From Paramecium octaurelia (taxonomy: Eukaryota; Ciliophora; Oligohymenophorea; Peniculida; Parameciidae): 64,000 bases of DNA. Below the pieces are notes generated by a model. It saw only the letters and a list, made by a program, of their open reading frames with translations, ran no database searches and had not been told where the DNA came from. The DNA lies in the NCBI GenBank assembly GCA_905182995.1, contig CAJJDP010000059.1, positions 199,311 through 263,310 of the forward strand, read 5' to 3'. Positions within the stretch are counted from its first letter, which is position 1, and the number at the start of each line of letters is the position of its first letter. This document shows positions 36,825 to 52,283 of this stretch, piece after piece. Both the position numbers and the translations under genes were made by a program.

Positions 36825-37093
36825 ATTAAAAATGTATTCATATTCACATGTAAATTTGTTTAATTTTATTAATTTAATTTCTGTTAAGCATTAATTAAAT
36901 TTGACCTTGTGTGAATTTCTAATATGCTACTTTTGAATTAGTCTTCTATTTTATTATTTAAGTTTAAGATCCTAATTCTCTGAATAATCCTACAAATACT
37001 CCGTTAATATTATTAAATCCAATTAATTTGTTTAGTTTGATCTAACTATATACTAAAATATATAGCATTCAATTCAATTATTTTATTAATAAA

Positions 37094-38080
37094 ATGAAAC
37101 GATAAAATTCTGCTAATGGTACAGGAAGTCCAAGTCGATATTTCTCAACGACCTAGAATTAATTTACAGACATACTTAAGTAGATCACATAAAATTGCAA
37201 TAATAAACCAGTCAAAAAGGCACTCAGTCCAAATCCAAATGGGTAATTGCAGAAGCGAATAAAAACTTAAACTAGTTGCACAAAAATAGCAAATCAAAAC
37301 AATTTCAATAAAAAAGCTAGTTCAAGTGTTCCCAAAAATAGAATTGAGTATTTTACTATACAAGAATAAATTGGATCTGGGAAATTTGGTAAAGTGTACA
37401 AATGTATTTTAAACTCAACCAAGAAAGTGTATGCTATAAAGATGATTGACAAATAACAATTAAAGAAGAATTAAATGAATCAATAGTTGCAAAGAGAAGT
37501 GACTATTTAATAAATGCTAAGGCACCCAAACATAATTCAGTTAATCGAATTTTTTGAGACTACGACTAATTATTGTTTAGTAATGGAATATGCTAATGGA
37601 GGAACCTTATTTTAATCATTGATGAGATAAAATAATAAAAGGTATTCAGAACCTGCTGCTTCAAATATGATAAAACAAGTTGCTTTAGCAATATAATAAA
37701 TGCAAAAATAATCCGTAATTCACAGAGATCTAAAACCAGAAAATATATTATGGTGTGATGGAATGCTTAAAATTAGTGATTTTGGTTGGTCAATTCAGGA
37801 CAAAAAAGAAAGAGATACACTGTGTGGAACAATAGACTATTTACCTCCAGAAATGGTCTATGGACAATCCTATGACAACTCAATTGATTTATGGTCATTA
37901 GGAGTCCTAACCTTTGAATTAACAACAGGTAAGACTCCCTTCTAAATTTAAGAAGGATTTGCATTGTAATTTCCAGACCATTTGTCTGGAGACGTAAAAG
38001 ACTTAATGAAGGGATTATTGACAGATAAAAAAAACAGGAAAACAATAGATTGGGTATTAAACCATGTTTGGTTATGTTGA
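37094..38080 (+). CDS. Aurora-like Ser/Thr protein kinase
   Basis: A single exon of 328 aa. After a basic ~85-residue head comes a full kinase domain: [11 protein letters not shown] (Gly loop), VYAIKMI (Lys), [24 protein letters not shown] (catalytic loop) and the Aurora-type activation segment DFGWSIQD...[34 protein letters not shown] follows. The DFGWS and [12 protein letters not shown] motifs are characteristic of Aurora kinases, which act on centrosome/spindle and chromosome passengers. The C-lobe end is short, and the usual R-x-x-L-x-x-x-x-x-H-P-W is replaced by [12 protein letters not shown]. Confidence 0.88.
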
Positions 38081-38592
38081 TACTCTATAATATACTTTAT
38101 AAATTAGATATCAAAATTTTTAATCCCTATATTTTAAATATCATATCCATTAAACTCTATTGTTGCATATCTGTTAGATCGAAATTTTATTCTTTTTAAT
38201 AAATACAATTGTGAAACTATAGGGTAAACATTAAAGAAAAAGGGTAAAGTAGAAATCTTCATTTTTGGATGATTAGACCTATAGTGAAAAATGTATGTAA
38301 CATGTTAATATGTACCTTAATGTACAAAAAGTGAATTACAAATTCGTAAAGAATGTGAAAATCAAATAAGTGTAGTCCTACATTTTTTGAACGGATTCTT
38401 ACTTCTGAGTTTCTCAATTTGTTATAAATTGTCCTGTTATTGGAAAATATTTAGTTTTATGAAATGATAGACTAAATTTTTTGTTAATTCAATTACAGAA
38501 GTCAACTTCTAGTCCATTCTATAAGGCCCAATTTGGCGTTTTAAATTATAGAATTATCTCGACTTATAAAGAATTAAAAATATTTATTTAAA
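38081..38592. other. intergenic, AT-rich
   Basis: 512 bp between the Aurora-like kinase and the next plus-strand gene. No coding frame, repeat or structure stands out. Confidence 0.5.
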
Positions 38593-39300
38593 ATGAATGT
38601 GGAGGATGATAATTCAAGTTGTTCAACTGAGGATGATGAAATTTAGGAATAGAGAGGTGGTTTTCGAGAAAGATTTTGGAATATGATATCTTCATTAGAT
38701 GGAGCTTTATTCAATAGTTTTGTGGTTTATGAAGGAACTTGTAAAATGAGAAGCTTATTGTTGCAATGCTTGGATGATTCATTGAGATAATAATTATATC
38801 TTATAAATTTGGGGTATTTGCATGCACTATTTCATACTTATGAATATGTGAATACCCCACTTTATGCAAGGTATGTTAATCGATATTAACATGACCCTGA
38901 TTATATAGATTATGTTGTTGAGTTGCTTAAAATTAAACATAACATTTTAGAATAAGAAGTTGATTGGTATATAAAATATATGACAGAATGTCTAGAAATT
39001 GAAAACAAAGTAAAAGGCGGATTGCATTTTTACCCTGTTTTAGAATAAGATCCAAGAGAAGCTCGTCATACACGTGCAGTAATTAATCATGCATTAGAAC
39101 AATTAGAAACTATTGCTTCTAAGATCAACTTAGATAATGCTAAAGATTATATAAAAGATAAAGAACGTTATTCATGGTGTTTGGCTGGAATGATCACTCT
39201 ATTACCTCAAGAGGAACAAAATCCTTTTAAACAAAATGGAATACATCAAAGATGGCAAAAAGCTAGAATGATGATCTAATAAGCAGACTCATAACAATGA
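38593..39300 (+). CDS. hypothetical protein (235 aa)
   Basis: An intronless frame begins with an acidic stretch (MNVEDDNSSCSTEDDE) and continues as an alpha-helical soluble protein (LLLQCLDDSLRQQLYLINL, VVELLKIKHNILEQE, VINHALEQLETIASKI). Ends WQKARMMIQQADSQQ. There is no signal peptide, TM or known motif. Codon use is typical for the region, so coding status is secure; function unknown. Confidence 0.7.
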
Positions 39301-40095
39301 AATTCAATCATATATATGTCCCCTCTAATTATTGCCGTACCAAAAAACTCTTTCTCCTTATATTTTTGAAAATACAATATCTTAAAATTAAGATGCCGAT
39401 TATTTAAGCCATGTGAATGTTTTAAATGCATTTCATAGTTGGAATAGATTACCAGCCCAAATCCTTCTAAAAAATAATTCTTAAAGCTACAAAAATCTTG
39501 TAACTTATAAAACTAATATACCAATACAATATTTATTTATACAGGACTGTTTATTTGTGAATCTATATGTTTCATATTTTTCATTTTTGTTATTCTATTA
39601 AATAATAACAGTGTCAATAAATAATTATTTTTATCTTGCTTGGAGATGCTAATGCAGGAACAGCAATATTATTTAAATTTATTGAAAATGAGCAAAACAA
39701 AAATTATGACTAATTACAAATCTAAAGCCATTTTGCAAAACAAGATGTGATTTAAAATAATTAAACAAAGGATTAAAATCTTTTGATTCCTATAAATTTA
39801 AAATTATTCTTTTTCTAAAGTATATGAGGCCTAAAATACCATTAATTTTTCTTTATTTTTCATATCGCTTAGTTACAATACTCAAAATATGTATTGATAT
39901 GTGTATTAAAACAAAATAAGTACAAATGAAATACTATTACTAAATACATTATTCTTTTTTTAGTATTTTGCTGTTTTCAGGTCCAAAGTCAAATAATCAT
40001 TATAATTAGACGAGAAACTTTAATTTTGCTGCCTTGTTCATTTAACATTATAAAACACTTATATTTCAATTTTTGAATTATAAATTGAATATTAA
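39301..40095. other. intergenic with a GTPase relic
   Basis: 795 bp of low-complexity AT-rich spacer, containing the relic listed at 39,627-39,720. No intact gene is seen. Confidence 0.5.
39627..39720 (+). pseudogene. relic of a Ras/Rab-like small GTPase N-terminus
   Basis: One frame reads IFILLGDANAGTAILFKFIE then NEQNKNYDQLQ, which mirrors the Rab/Ras start (ILLGDSxxGKTSLLxRFxxNxFxxxYxxTIG). The P-loop Lys and Ser/Thr are lost (GTAI instead of GKT/S). No upstream ATG context is convincing and the frame decays within ~30 codons. Most likely a decayed paralogue fragment; chance resemblance is possible. Confidence 0.4.
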
Positions 40096-41060
40096 ATGAC
40101 AACGAATTGGCAAGAAAACCATGTAAAGTGTATTACTAGTTTTTTAAGGTACCAATAAAATTAAATTTGAATGATGATGATGATTCTTTTGAAGAAGAAA
40201 TAGGTATTCCCACATTTTTTAAGTAATAGATAGATTGAGATAGTAAAAAGAAATGCAACAAAAATTAAAATAACAGCAAGCAGCTATTTTTGATCATAAT
40301 AAAAAGGTAATGAAACTATCAACATAGGCTGAATAATAAAGATAACAAATTGTTAAAGATATCCTCCCGAAACACAAAGGATTGTAATTAGCCTATGATT
40401 ATGACGGAACCTTTATGTTAGCTAAAGATTTCTCATAAGTAAAAAATAATTAAAGAGCTCCTGAAATACAGTACTTATTAAGCAATATATCATAGTAAGA
40501 TTACTTAAGTAGATACCATATTTTAACCATAGAAACCTGTTTAATAAGCAGTTATAGAAAATGAAAAAGTAAAAAAAGAATAGTTGCGACAATCAAAGGC
40601 AAAAACTAATCCTCCATAAATCTTTGAAGCATCTATTCAGAAACCATTTGATAGTTTCACACCGAATCAAGGAGTCAAATTGATTTATTAAGATTAAAAT
40701 TAAGAGATTGTAAGGCAATAAGACATTTAAAATTGGGGTGATGGATAGAGAATGACAAAAAAGTAATTTGAAGCTCTTAAAAATGAAGGTTTTAAACAGA
40801 CAACGTATTCGATGAAATAGTAGATGCTCTAAAAAATAAATTCTGACATTGTGGAACAACAAGAGCCGAAAAATACACCGATGATAGCAGAATAAACCAA
40901 TTAAATAAATGAATTAAAGATCTCACAGTCCTATACTAATTTAAAGTAACCTCAGACACTATAAACAATTTAAAAAATCCCTTAAACAGCATAAAATAGA
41001 AAAAAAGGAAGTAAAATTAATGTAGTGGATAAATAATTATTTGATCAATTACTTTCATGA
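40096..41060 (+). CDS. coiled-coil protein (295 aa), unknown function
   Basis: Three introns (26, 26, 25 nt) give exactly 296 codons. N-terminal PIKLNLNDDDDSFEEEI leads to a Gln/Lys-rich helix (RQQKEMQQKLKQQQAAI). A compact block follows (KGLQLAYDYDGTFMLAKDF, GVKLIYQDQNQEIVRQQ, NWGDGQRMTKKQFEALKNE). The C-terminus is Gln/Asn/Lys-rich. No known domain; soluble. The YDYDGT motif is distinctive and could help a family search. Confidence 0.65.
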
Positions 41061-41571
41061 CTCTCTAATATGATATTTATCTATTAAATTTATCAATATT
41101 TATTTATATTTAATAAATTATAGGTTAACCTTAGTATATAATTATATTTTTATTATCAGTAAAAAATATTTTTGACACCTAAAACTCTGCAATTAACATC
41201 CATTTCGAATTTAGATGGAATTTATGTATTATATTTCTAAAAAAAATATAGATTATAGAATTGATAAATTGGTTCAATTCTATTACAAAATACACATTTT
41301 ATTTTTAAATTGATCAAATTATGAAATTTGTCAAATTACATTTTTACTTTCAATAATAGTTTAAAAATAAGAGGTGATCTCTGCGCATGATTATTTATTT
41401 GATATAAATTATTATTACTAACAATAATAATTTATATTTCGTATATTTAAGTAAATATATAAAGAAAAATACGGATAATAATTTCGAGGACAAAATAACA
41501 TATCTAAACTATATTTTTTAATTGGAATAGAAATATTGATTTTGAATTTAAGAAATATTTTAATTTATAAA
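41061..41571. other. intergenic; possible weak coding near the 3' end
   Basis: 511 bp, AT-rich. A plus frame near 41,520-41,571 reads FEFKKYFNLQNEEFPI and may belong to the next small gene. Nothing else is seen. Confidence 0.4.
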
Positions 41572-41851
41572 ATGAAGAATTTCCTATCATATAAAAAATA
41601 GGTATCACTCAATTTTAGGAAATCTTTATTGATGAAGCCAATCAATTGATAGTTTAATAGAAATCACCTCTGCAGTACTAATGTTCGAAGGTTATTTTCT
41701 ACATACTTCCAAGAATAGACAGGCTGATATTTGTTAATAATTAAGTTATCAAATGAAATATTTAAAGAACGAGGTTAAGTTAAGTAATAAATTGGAAATT
41801 TTCTTCGAGATTAATAAGATTAATAATCAGAATTAAGTTTAGTGTTAATGA
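41572..41851 (+). CDS. possible small gene, exon structure unresolved
   Basis: Three overlapping plus frames each hold coding-like pieces: EIFIDEANQLIVQQK, MFEGYFLHTSKNRQ, and MKYLKNEVKLSNKLEIFFE ending at TGA 41,849-41,851. The last two are in one frame. I could not find short introns that connect the first to the rest from ATG 41,572. It ends 37 bp from the convergent RER1 stop. Confidence 0.3.
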
Positions 41852-41888
41852 ATAATAATTGGCAATGTTTTATTAAAATTAATTACAA

Positions 41889-42459
41889 TCACCTCTTTGA
41901 GAAATCTCCCCAACTATATCCATATTTCTGCATGTGCTTCAGATATTTTTTAAAAGTTATGATCGTAACTAAAATGAAATAGCTGAACAAGAACGGCCAA
42001 TAGACGGGAAGATCAAATATTACAAAAAATGTTGCAAAATTTGATAAGAATAGAGCAATGGTAAGTTATTCCCATAATTAAATTTCAGGCATCGATCTAA
42101 TTAGAGGTCTGTCGTCATTATGCTAAGGAAGTTATACTTAATGAGATATTTGAAAGAATTACTATCGACATCTTCATCCTCGTCCTCAATATCAGGAAGC
42201 CCTAGTGGTGTAAAGTATCTCAACAAAGATTAAATTATTTAGACTCCGAGCATATAGGATACAACAAAATAACTTTAGGTTTCAACAAGTCTGCTAATGT
42301 AATAAATGAGTAATAAGACACAAAATCCCCATCTTTTTCCTCGATGCATAATCCATCTATAAATCAATGAGTAGAATAGTACTTGTCTATGACCCTTCTA
42401 TACTTTAATGAAAATTTGTGATATACTCTAGTGTACGCAGGATCAATGTCAGAATTCAT
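41889..42459 (-). CDS. RER1: RER1, Golgi-to-ER retrieval receptor
   Basis: Two 26-nt introns leave 172 aa (family ~190-200). The signature features are visible: basic start of helix 1 (KWIMHRGKRWGF), SYFVVSYMLGVQIIQSLLRY with FTPLGLP, an acidic linker (DIEDEDEDVD), NDDRPLIRSMPEIQLWEQL, and helices 3-4 with FDLPVYWPFLFSYFILV. The C-terminus is KKYLKHMQKYGYSWGD. RER1 is a four-helix membrane protein that returns escaped ER membrane proteins and unassembled subunits from cis-Golgi. The second intron overlaps readable sequence and is found only by restoring the DDRPLIRSMPE block. Confidence 0.92.
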
Positions 42460-42592
42460 TTGAGTTTATTTAATTAAAAAATGTATTTGAGATTTCCACA
42501 AAGGTATTGTGAAAATCAATAATAATAAGCATTTTGTAGAATAAGGGAAATTAATATTGATGGTTATGTTAATAACAAAATTTGAATGTTTT

Positions 42593-44026
42593 TCAAAGAA
42601 CTTGTTATTAATCATTATCTTATCCAAATTATGGGACATTATTTTGCTTCTAATTTATGGCAGACTTGACATTTTCATAACCACCGGCACTTAAGATAGG
42701 TGGTAACAACTAATAATCAAACCCCCCTCCTCCACATTGAGCATAATCCAACCCTTTTTCTTCCACTTCTGGAGTCACATTGAGTAATCCCAAAATCTTT
42801 AATACAAATATCACAACTGCATGCAATACGACAGACCATCCTAACCAAACTACAGTACCTAGGAGTTGAATTCCCCATTACTTAGCTCCATGTCCATAAA
42901 ATATTCCTTTTTCAGTATTAAACCATCCTGGAAATTGAGCTCCAATTAGCCCACACCCTCCATGGATTGGGAAAGCATCAACTGGATCGTCAACTTTAAA
43001 TTTATGCATTAAGATTCCAAATCCCCAATATGTCAATCCTCCCAAAATTCCAATTACAAAGGCAGCCCATAATTCAATCCCATCGCAAGATCCAGTTACT
43101 GCAACCAATCCTGCCAAATTTCCATTGCATATCATTACTAAACTGAACTTGCTCTTCTCATTTCTATTTTTATAGTAGTGTAAGACCATTAATGTTAACC
43201 CTCCTGAAGCTCCTGCTATGATTGTATTAGTTGTAGCTCTTCCTGCAGCATAAGCCATTGTACCTGACAAGGCAGTGGTACTTCCAGCATTGAAAAATAT
43301 CCAACATGTGTAAAGTGAGAGAGTAGATAAACATATGTATGTTGTATTGCTTGGATTAAATTCATTTGCATATTTTTCATTCCATCTGTTTTTCCTTGCT
43401 CCTAACATTACTGTCAACACCAATGCTCCCAATGCAGACATAAAGTGAATTGTACCACTACCAGCCAAATCAATGTAGCCTAGATCTTGAAGCCAACCTC
43501 CACCCCAAGTCCAATGAGCACAAATAGGGTAAATAAACGAAGAAAATGCTACGCTCAAAAAGCAATAGCCTATAATTGACATTCTTTCCACTGCTCCTCC
43601 AGATACAATACTATTAGCTGCAGCTCCAACTGACGTTTACAAAACTTATAGATAGCATATAATAATGTACCCCAATGAGAGTAATTCTTAGTTCCAGCAA
43701 AATTACTTCCAGCATAGTAGTCTGTCCCAGCAAATTTTCCAGATCCCATACAAATTCCATATCCAACCTAATATATTAATATTCAATTTACAAGCCACCA
43801 GCAAATCACCGCAATACATGTATTTAGATAAACTTTTATCATAATCGATTGCATATTTTTATATCTTACACACCCACCCTCTAAAAATGCGAATCCAAGT
43901 TGCATCAACAAAACCACAATCCTAATCGATATTATACAGAATGTACCCTGCAAATTACGTCCAAAAATAGTCTATTGTATTTTCTAACAATCCCAATTTG
44001 TCTTCAACTGAAAAATCTGTTGACAT
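42593..44026 (-). CDS. AMT: ammonium transporter (Amt family)
   Basis: Three introns (25, 24, 26 nt) leave 452 aa with about 11 TM segments. Family blocks: VLLMQLGFAFLEGGCVRYKN (TM1), GYGICMGSGKF, SGGAVERMS, YPICAHWTWGGGWL with DLAGSGTIHFMSALGAL (first pore His), FFNAGSTTALSGTMA, MVLHYYKNR..., GDDPVD-like KVDDPVDAFPIHGGCG (second pore His in the HGGCG block). The twin-His pore and the D in DLAGSG are present, so transport of NH4+/NH3 is expected. The start is the divergent partner of a PKG gene 147 bp away. Confidence 0.93.
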
Positions 44027-44173
44027 AATAAATAATATATTAAAGTTAATTTTTAATTCAATAAGGATTAATACTCATAAAGTTTATAATGATAGTGTAT
44101 TTATATCAACACTCTTACAGAAATTTTACCCAAAACCAAGGCATTAATTTATATATATATATTTAAATTATAA

Positions 44174-46797
<2,624 letters not shown>

Positions 46798-46924
46798 TGA
46801 TTAAATATTATTTATTATAATTAATGATTTATTATTGATAGTATTACGTCATGGGAGAGCGTTAAATTATGTCATTAGGATTTAATTAATAAACAATTTA
46901 TGAAATCTGAATAAATAAAATTCA

Positions 46925-47863
46925 ATGAAATCAGCAGTGATATTAGTTATAGGCTTGTTGAGTGTTTTCACTTATTTGAATAAAGAGGAAAATAATACTC
47001 GTGTTGAATTTTAGAGTTGGAAAACTAAATATGGAAAGTCTTATACAGGAGAGTAAGAAGTTTTCAGGTTCTTAAATTTTTAATTAAATCTAAATAAAGT
47101 AAATAACCACAATTCTGATGAAACTAAAACTTACAAAATGAGAATGAACCAATTCAGTGATTTATCAGAGGAAGAGTTTGAATTGCTTTATCTAACTCAT
47201 TATACTCCTGATGAGATAATCGAGTAATACTAGATTAATGATGATTAAGAAAGTTCAATTAAAAAAAACGATAATATTAAATCTTCAGTTGATTGGAGAT
47301 CGATAACCTAAGTGAAAGATTAAGGAAAATGTGGTGGATGCTGGGCCTTTGGTGCAGTAGGGGCAGTAGAGGCTTGGTTCTATGTGAAAAACAAAACCTA
47401 AGTTGTGTTGTCAGAATAGCAACTTATTGATTGTGACACTCAGTCTTTTGGATGCAATGGAGGCTATCAAAATTTGGCCCTGAAATATGTTGCTAACCAT
47501 GGATTGAATGATGCCAATGTATATCCTTACACTTAGAAATAATCAGCCACTTGTTTATACAATACAGGACCTTATAAAACTAATGGAGCCTAGGGCGTAA
47601 GTTCGAATAATTTCAAATCATTATTGACAGAATACCCCCTAGTTGTAGTTGTAGATGCCTCCAATTGGCAATTTTATGGAGGAGGAGTTTTTAATGATTG
47701 CAACAAATCTGTAAATCATGCTGTATTAGCTGTTGGATTTGATGAGAATGATAATTGGTTTATCAAGAATTCATGGGGGACCTCTTGGGGTGAGAAAGGA
47801 TTCATGACTCTCGCCTCTGGCAATACTTGTGGCATTACTTCTTATGCATATAGAGCTATCTGA
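46925..47863 (+). CDS. cathepsin L-like cysteine protease (C1A)
   Basis: A single exon of 312 aa: signal peptide (MKSAVILVIGLLSVFTYL), an inhibitor I29 prodomain (FQSWKTKYGKSYTGEQE... MNQFSDLSEEEF) and the papain-fold mature enzyme starting near SVDWRSITQVKDQGKCGG. The active-site Cys is in KCGGCWAFGAVG, His in VNHAVLAVGF and Asn in WFIKNSWGTSWGEKG. CNGGYQNLALKY is the usual GCNGG block. The normally conserved Ser before the catalytic Cys (CGSCWAF) is Gly here. Likely a digestive-vacuole or lysosomal protease. Confidence 0.93.
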
Positions 47864-47897
47864 TATTTATAATTAATAATCTTTTAATAGTAATTAT

Positions 47898-48389
47898 ATG
47901 TTTAATTAATTAAATTGGAGAGAAAAACATGCTATTGAGACACTTCTAAGTTTGCATGAGGAATCTCAAAATGAAGTAGATTATGACAAAGAAATGCAAC
48001 GATTATTCAAACCTCAAGAAAATGCATTGAGTCATAATAATAGCTATATTGTGTAAAAACCAAGATCTCAGCTTCTGAAAATCATTTGTCCAAAATCAAA
48101 TTCAAACTAACATTTTGAGTTTAGAGGCAGGTCATTAGAGAAATAGTCAGAAAGAATAATTGTTCCTGATCAGTACAGACCAAAATATTTATTATAATAA
48201 TTAAAAACTCAAAGGAATCTACGTCATGTATCGGAATATCGTACAATCAATGTACCTACGATTTAAATTGTGCAATCTCTCTAAACCATAAATCTAATTG
48301 AAAGAACCGGTATAACTTAATAGAAGAAATTAAGAAAAAAGGATGTTCAAGTACCGAGATTTATTTTGAAATCAAGATAAAAGCTATGA
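47898..48389 (+). CDS. hypothetical basic protein (163 aa)
   Basis: An intronless frame starts MFNQLNWREKHAIETLLSLH and is Gln/Arg/Lys-rich throughout (RSQLLKIICPKSNSN, LKTQRNLRHVSEYRTINV, KKLRKKDVQVPRF). No signal peptide, TM or known domain. It lies 34 bp after the protease stop and 30 bp before the convergent stop, typical spacing here. Confidence 0.6.
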
Positions 48390-48419
48390 TGACAATAGTT
48401 GATAACTTATTTATAGCTA

Positions 48420-51400
48420 TCAAAAGTTTTATTTCTTTTTTCTCTCATAAACTGGTGTTTTGATGTCCTCAAAATCTTAGGAATATAAATCCTTTGATTA
48501 TGATTTTGATGGTCTTGATTGTTTGCTTTTCGATCTTAAGATTCTTTTTCTTTCCAATTCCTTATCATAAGCAGCAGTATTATTGTCTAAAATCAATTAT
48601 GATTAATCTTACATTCTTCTGCATCTTTCATTCCTGATTAAACCCAAGGGATAGGCGGCTTTGATTCCCTTAATGAAACTTCCTTCATCTTAATAGATTC
48701 TTAAAGACTCTTCAATTTGCTGTCAGTTGGTTCCAAATCTAAAAGAAGGTAATTATGAGAGTATGGGCAATCCTTTTACCCCTTCTTACATCTCCCTTCT
48801 TTAATGAATTCTGGACACATCTTCATAGACATGTCCTTGACCTTGCTCTTAGCCTTCTAATCTTCTTTATCTTCAATCTTATTAATCTTTTATTTCATCA
48901 ATTGTATATCATTCAAATTATCCTACAATTTTGCTTCTATTTTCTTATAAAGTAGTTCAATCTGTCTATTAATAAACTACCTGGTATCTGGTTCAGGATC
49001 AGCATCCAAATGAGTCTATTTAGCATACATATATAATTTCTAAGCTTCTTACTTATCATCAGGATTCAATTTTACAGTAGATTCATAGACTTATTTAATT
49101 GTGACATCAGTATCTGGATCAATTTGCAATTATTTCTTAAGATTCATTTAACTAGCTTCAAATTCCTTTTCTTATTCTTCGATCTCTTATTTAACAATTT
49201 CAATTGCTTTTAATATAACTTCAAATGCTTCAGAGAATCTCTCTTTATTATACAAAGCATTAGCTCTGCTCAAACAACTTAACTTAATGTTATAATTCTT
49301 GGCTTCTTTTTCTTCCATTCTTCTTCTTTATTTAAATTTAGGTCTCTCCTTTATTTTCTAGTATGCTTTTTTTGCCTTTCTTCTTAAAATTTCTAAACTT
49401 GCTATATTCTTTTTTTTCATTGCACATTCTGAACATAGAGCCTTTTCAGAACAACCTATGCAAAGTTTCATTGTGTTTCCTGCAGGATTCCATGCTTTAA
49501 TAGCTAAATTTCCACCTAGTCTTTCAGTTACAGCCTTTAGAGTTCCTCTCAAAGCAGTTTTTCTTGCTCTTAATTCCTATCTGAATCTCAATTCATATGG
49601 ATGATGAGCGAACATACATTCTGCTCCAATGGGTGTTACACCTGATACATTTGAGTTTGGCCATCTTGTTTGAATTGAAGGACAATCCTATCCTAATGGA
49701 CACATTTAATCTTTAACAGTTAATTTACGTAGATCATAAGACTAAGATTTGTTAAGAGCTTGAAGTGAAGTGTAGTAATGAGAATCTTATTTGAGCATCT
49801 TTTTAAGATTATTCTGTGATTAGTACAATGAGTCTTCATATGATTCCAGTTGCTTAATAAAAAGATAAACTTCCAATAAGAATTTATATTCAGGTTTATT
49901 TTAATATTCAGGTTCCATTAATTATAAGTTTTCATGTGGTACTTTCTTTAGTTCGTCTTCATCTAAACCCATATTTTATGCATTAAAAATAGGATGTGGT
50001 TTTGGCTATTTCATTTTGACTTCAGGATCTCTAAATATCAATTTAAGATCTCTTATATTAAAACTAAGAGCCAATAGTTAATAAGATTTCCTATAATCTC
50101 CTTTTCTATAGAGTACTTAAGATCTCTTGAATATACCAAATCTATATATCGAAGGTACTTTCTTGAAATTATCTCCAAATTATGATAAGAAATGCTTCAA
50201 TGATCCACTTTTACCAACATTAGTTTAGGCCCAATTATGAGTTTACAAGATCACTCGCTTCAATTTTTCTGGCATTCTATAACATACTGCAGGTTAGAAT
50301 GTGCATTCTTTAGCGTCTGAGAAGGTCATCATAATGTTGCATCTCTCTGATTAATAATTATCAGAATCCCAAACTGACGTTTTTGGTCTATCTGCAAAGA
50401 GTTATGCCTCTTTAACTAATCGACTTTAACCTATTACTCTTTAATTTAATGTCTATCTCGTACATCCAGGTGGACATAATGAATCTTTGTGCACTACACA
50501 CATACTCTTTCCATTGGTTGGTACCCAAAATCCTATTCTATTAGTTTCATCTTTAATGTAATCATATTTTCTTCTAACATATGATTTCATCATTCCAAAG
50601 AAATATCTCTTCAATGAACTAGGAAAGGACTTCTTTCGTAATTTCTTACTTTCTCCATATTTCAAATGAGGAAAGTTTTCTTTTGTTGCTTCTTTATGGG
50701 AAATCAACATTTATTTATACATTGTGGATAAATATTCATTAATTGTGGGTACTTTCTCTTCGAATCTCTTCTTTCTTAATTCTAAATACTTTTTGGCCAT
50801 TTATTCAATATATTTATTAAGTTTGAATTCAGCTTGTCTTTTCTTTTTTCTTTCTTATTCTTCTTTTCTTAAAGAAGTTTGTTTCTCTGAATAATATAAT
50901 TCCATATGTTTTTCAAATAAATCTGCAATCTCTTCTATTTTCATTTTTGTAGGAACTTCCATTTCTTCTAAGGTTATCACACAACCTCCTTTTTAAGAGA
51001 GATGCCTCATTTTTTGTTTATTTTCTTCATCACTATCAACAACATCATATTCCAAAGGATATTTAGCCACTTTTGTATCACGAAACTCTTGTAATAACAT
51101 TTTCCTCAAGATCTTATCATTTGGGTACATTTTCTTTAAATCCAATAAGGTTTTGCCAACTTTTAACCTATCCTTAGGTTTCGCTATTTCAGTCACTCTT
51201 TAAAAATTGATTTCAGTTTTCTTTTTTTTCATACTCTTCTCCATTTCAATTTTTCGTAATCCTAAATTGACATCTTCTTAATCTTTTTTCATTTATATAT
51301 ACTATGTCAATAAAGTTTTTAAATTTTCTTCACTTTCATATGTTACAATCTCTTATTTAGAATTCTACAGAGTTTATTTCCATATTTTAATAATATCATC

Positions 51401-52283
51401 TACATTATCAGTATAAAAGCCTTTAAATTTATAAAATTAATCATTTATCATTTCCATTGAATCTTAAAAATACAAATCAAAGTCCTCGCCCTTACCTTCA
51501 GGTTTATTGTTTTATATTTCACTCCAATATTATCTTAATCTATCTGGATATCTAAAATTTTTATGATCAGGGTTTTTAGCTTTGTAATGTTAGATAACAG
51601 CTTCAACAAATTATTCTCTTTATTTCTTTTCCTTTGTTTTCAAATCATCCTCCTATTAAATCAAAGGTTTAGGAAATAGTCTATTCAATACCTCTTTACT
51701 CATTTTCTTGTTTTTCTTCTCTTAATTTTTTTTTTATTGTAACAACTATGATTGTCTCTCTTCTATAAATTTACTGATGTTGGCATTTTATTCTTCAGCT
51801 TCCCCAAATTATTTTAAAGTATATTGAACATCCTTCTCATTAGCCTAAGCATAAAAATGCAAATTTCTTTTATGTTCTAGTTGTTTCCTTATTATCTCCT
51901 AAAACACATTAAATTGATGAATTTACATTTTCAGGTTCTTTTCCTGGTTTCTTTGGAGGTGGCTTGCCTGCCTAAGATCTTGCAGTCACTTTCCATAAAT
52001 CAAACAAAGCTTTGTCTGAATAAGTTGTTACCCTTCTGGTATTACGATATTCATTCTAATAAGCTAGGAAATTAATCTACTTGAAGTGTAATAAATAAGT
52101 CCTTTCCCAAGTTGGTTGGCTAGTAGACTTCTGGAATGACTGGTTGTCTTGATGATTCAAAATCATTTTGATATCCTTAAGTTTATTCAAAATAAGATTA
52201 TTGTTCAGGAAATCTAATAAATATTTGTTAGACAATTACTCCTATAAGAGATCAACTCCAGCAAAATTATACTGCTTATGCAT
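48420..52283 (-). CDS. large CCCH zinc-finger protein (1269 aa)
   Basis: Two introns (26 and 28 nt) leave 1270 codons. The sequence is mostly charged helix (NLHFYAQANEKDVQYTLKQF; KMYPNDKILRKMLLQEF). Cys clusters in the C-terminal half: CVVHKDSLCPPGC; CPLGQDCPSIQTRW...CMFAHH; CIGCSEKALCSECA; and a CCCH finger CPEFIKEGRCKKGQKDCPYSH. Together these suggest several zinc sites of RNA-binding type. A TPR-like N-terminal segment of the last part (CLSRANALYNKERFSEAF) precedes the final finger. The end is Arg/Ser/Lys-rich. Large proteins of this composition occur in ciliary or cytoplasmic RNP contexts, but I cannot assign a role. Confidence 0.78.
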
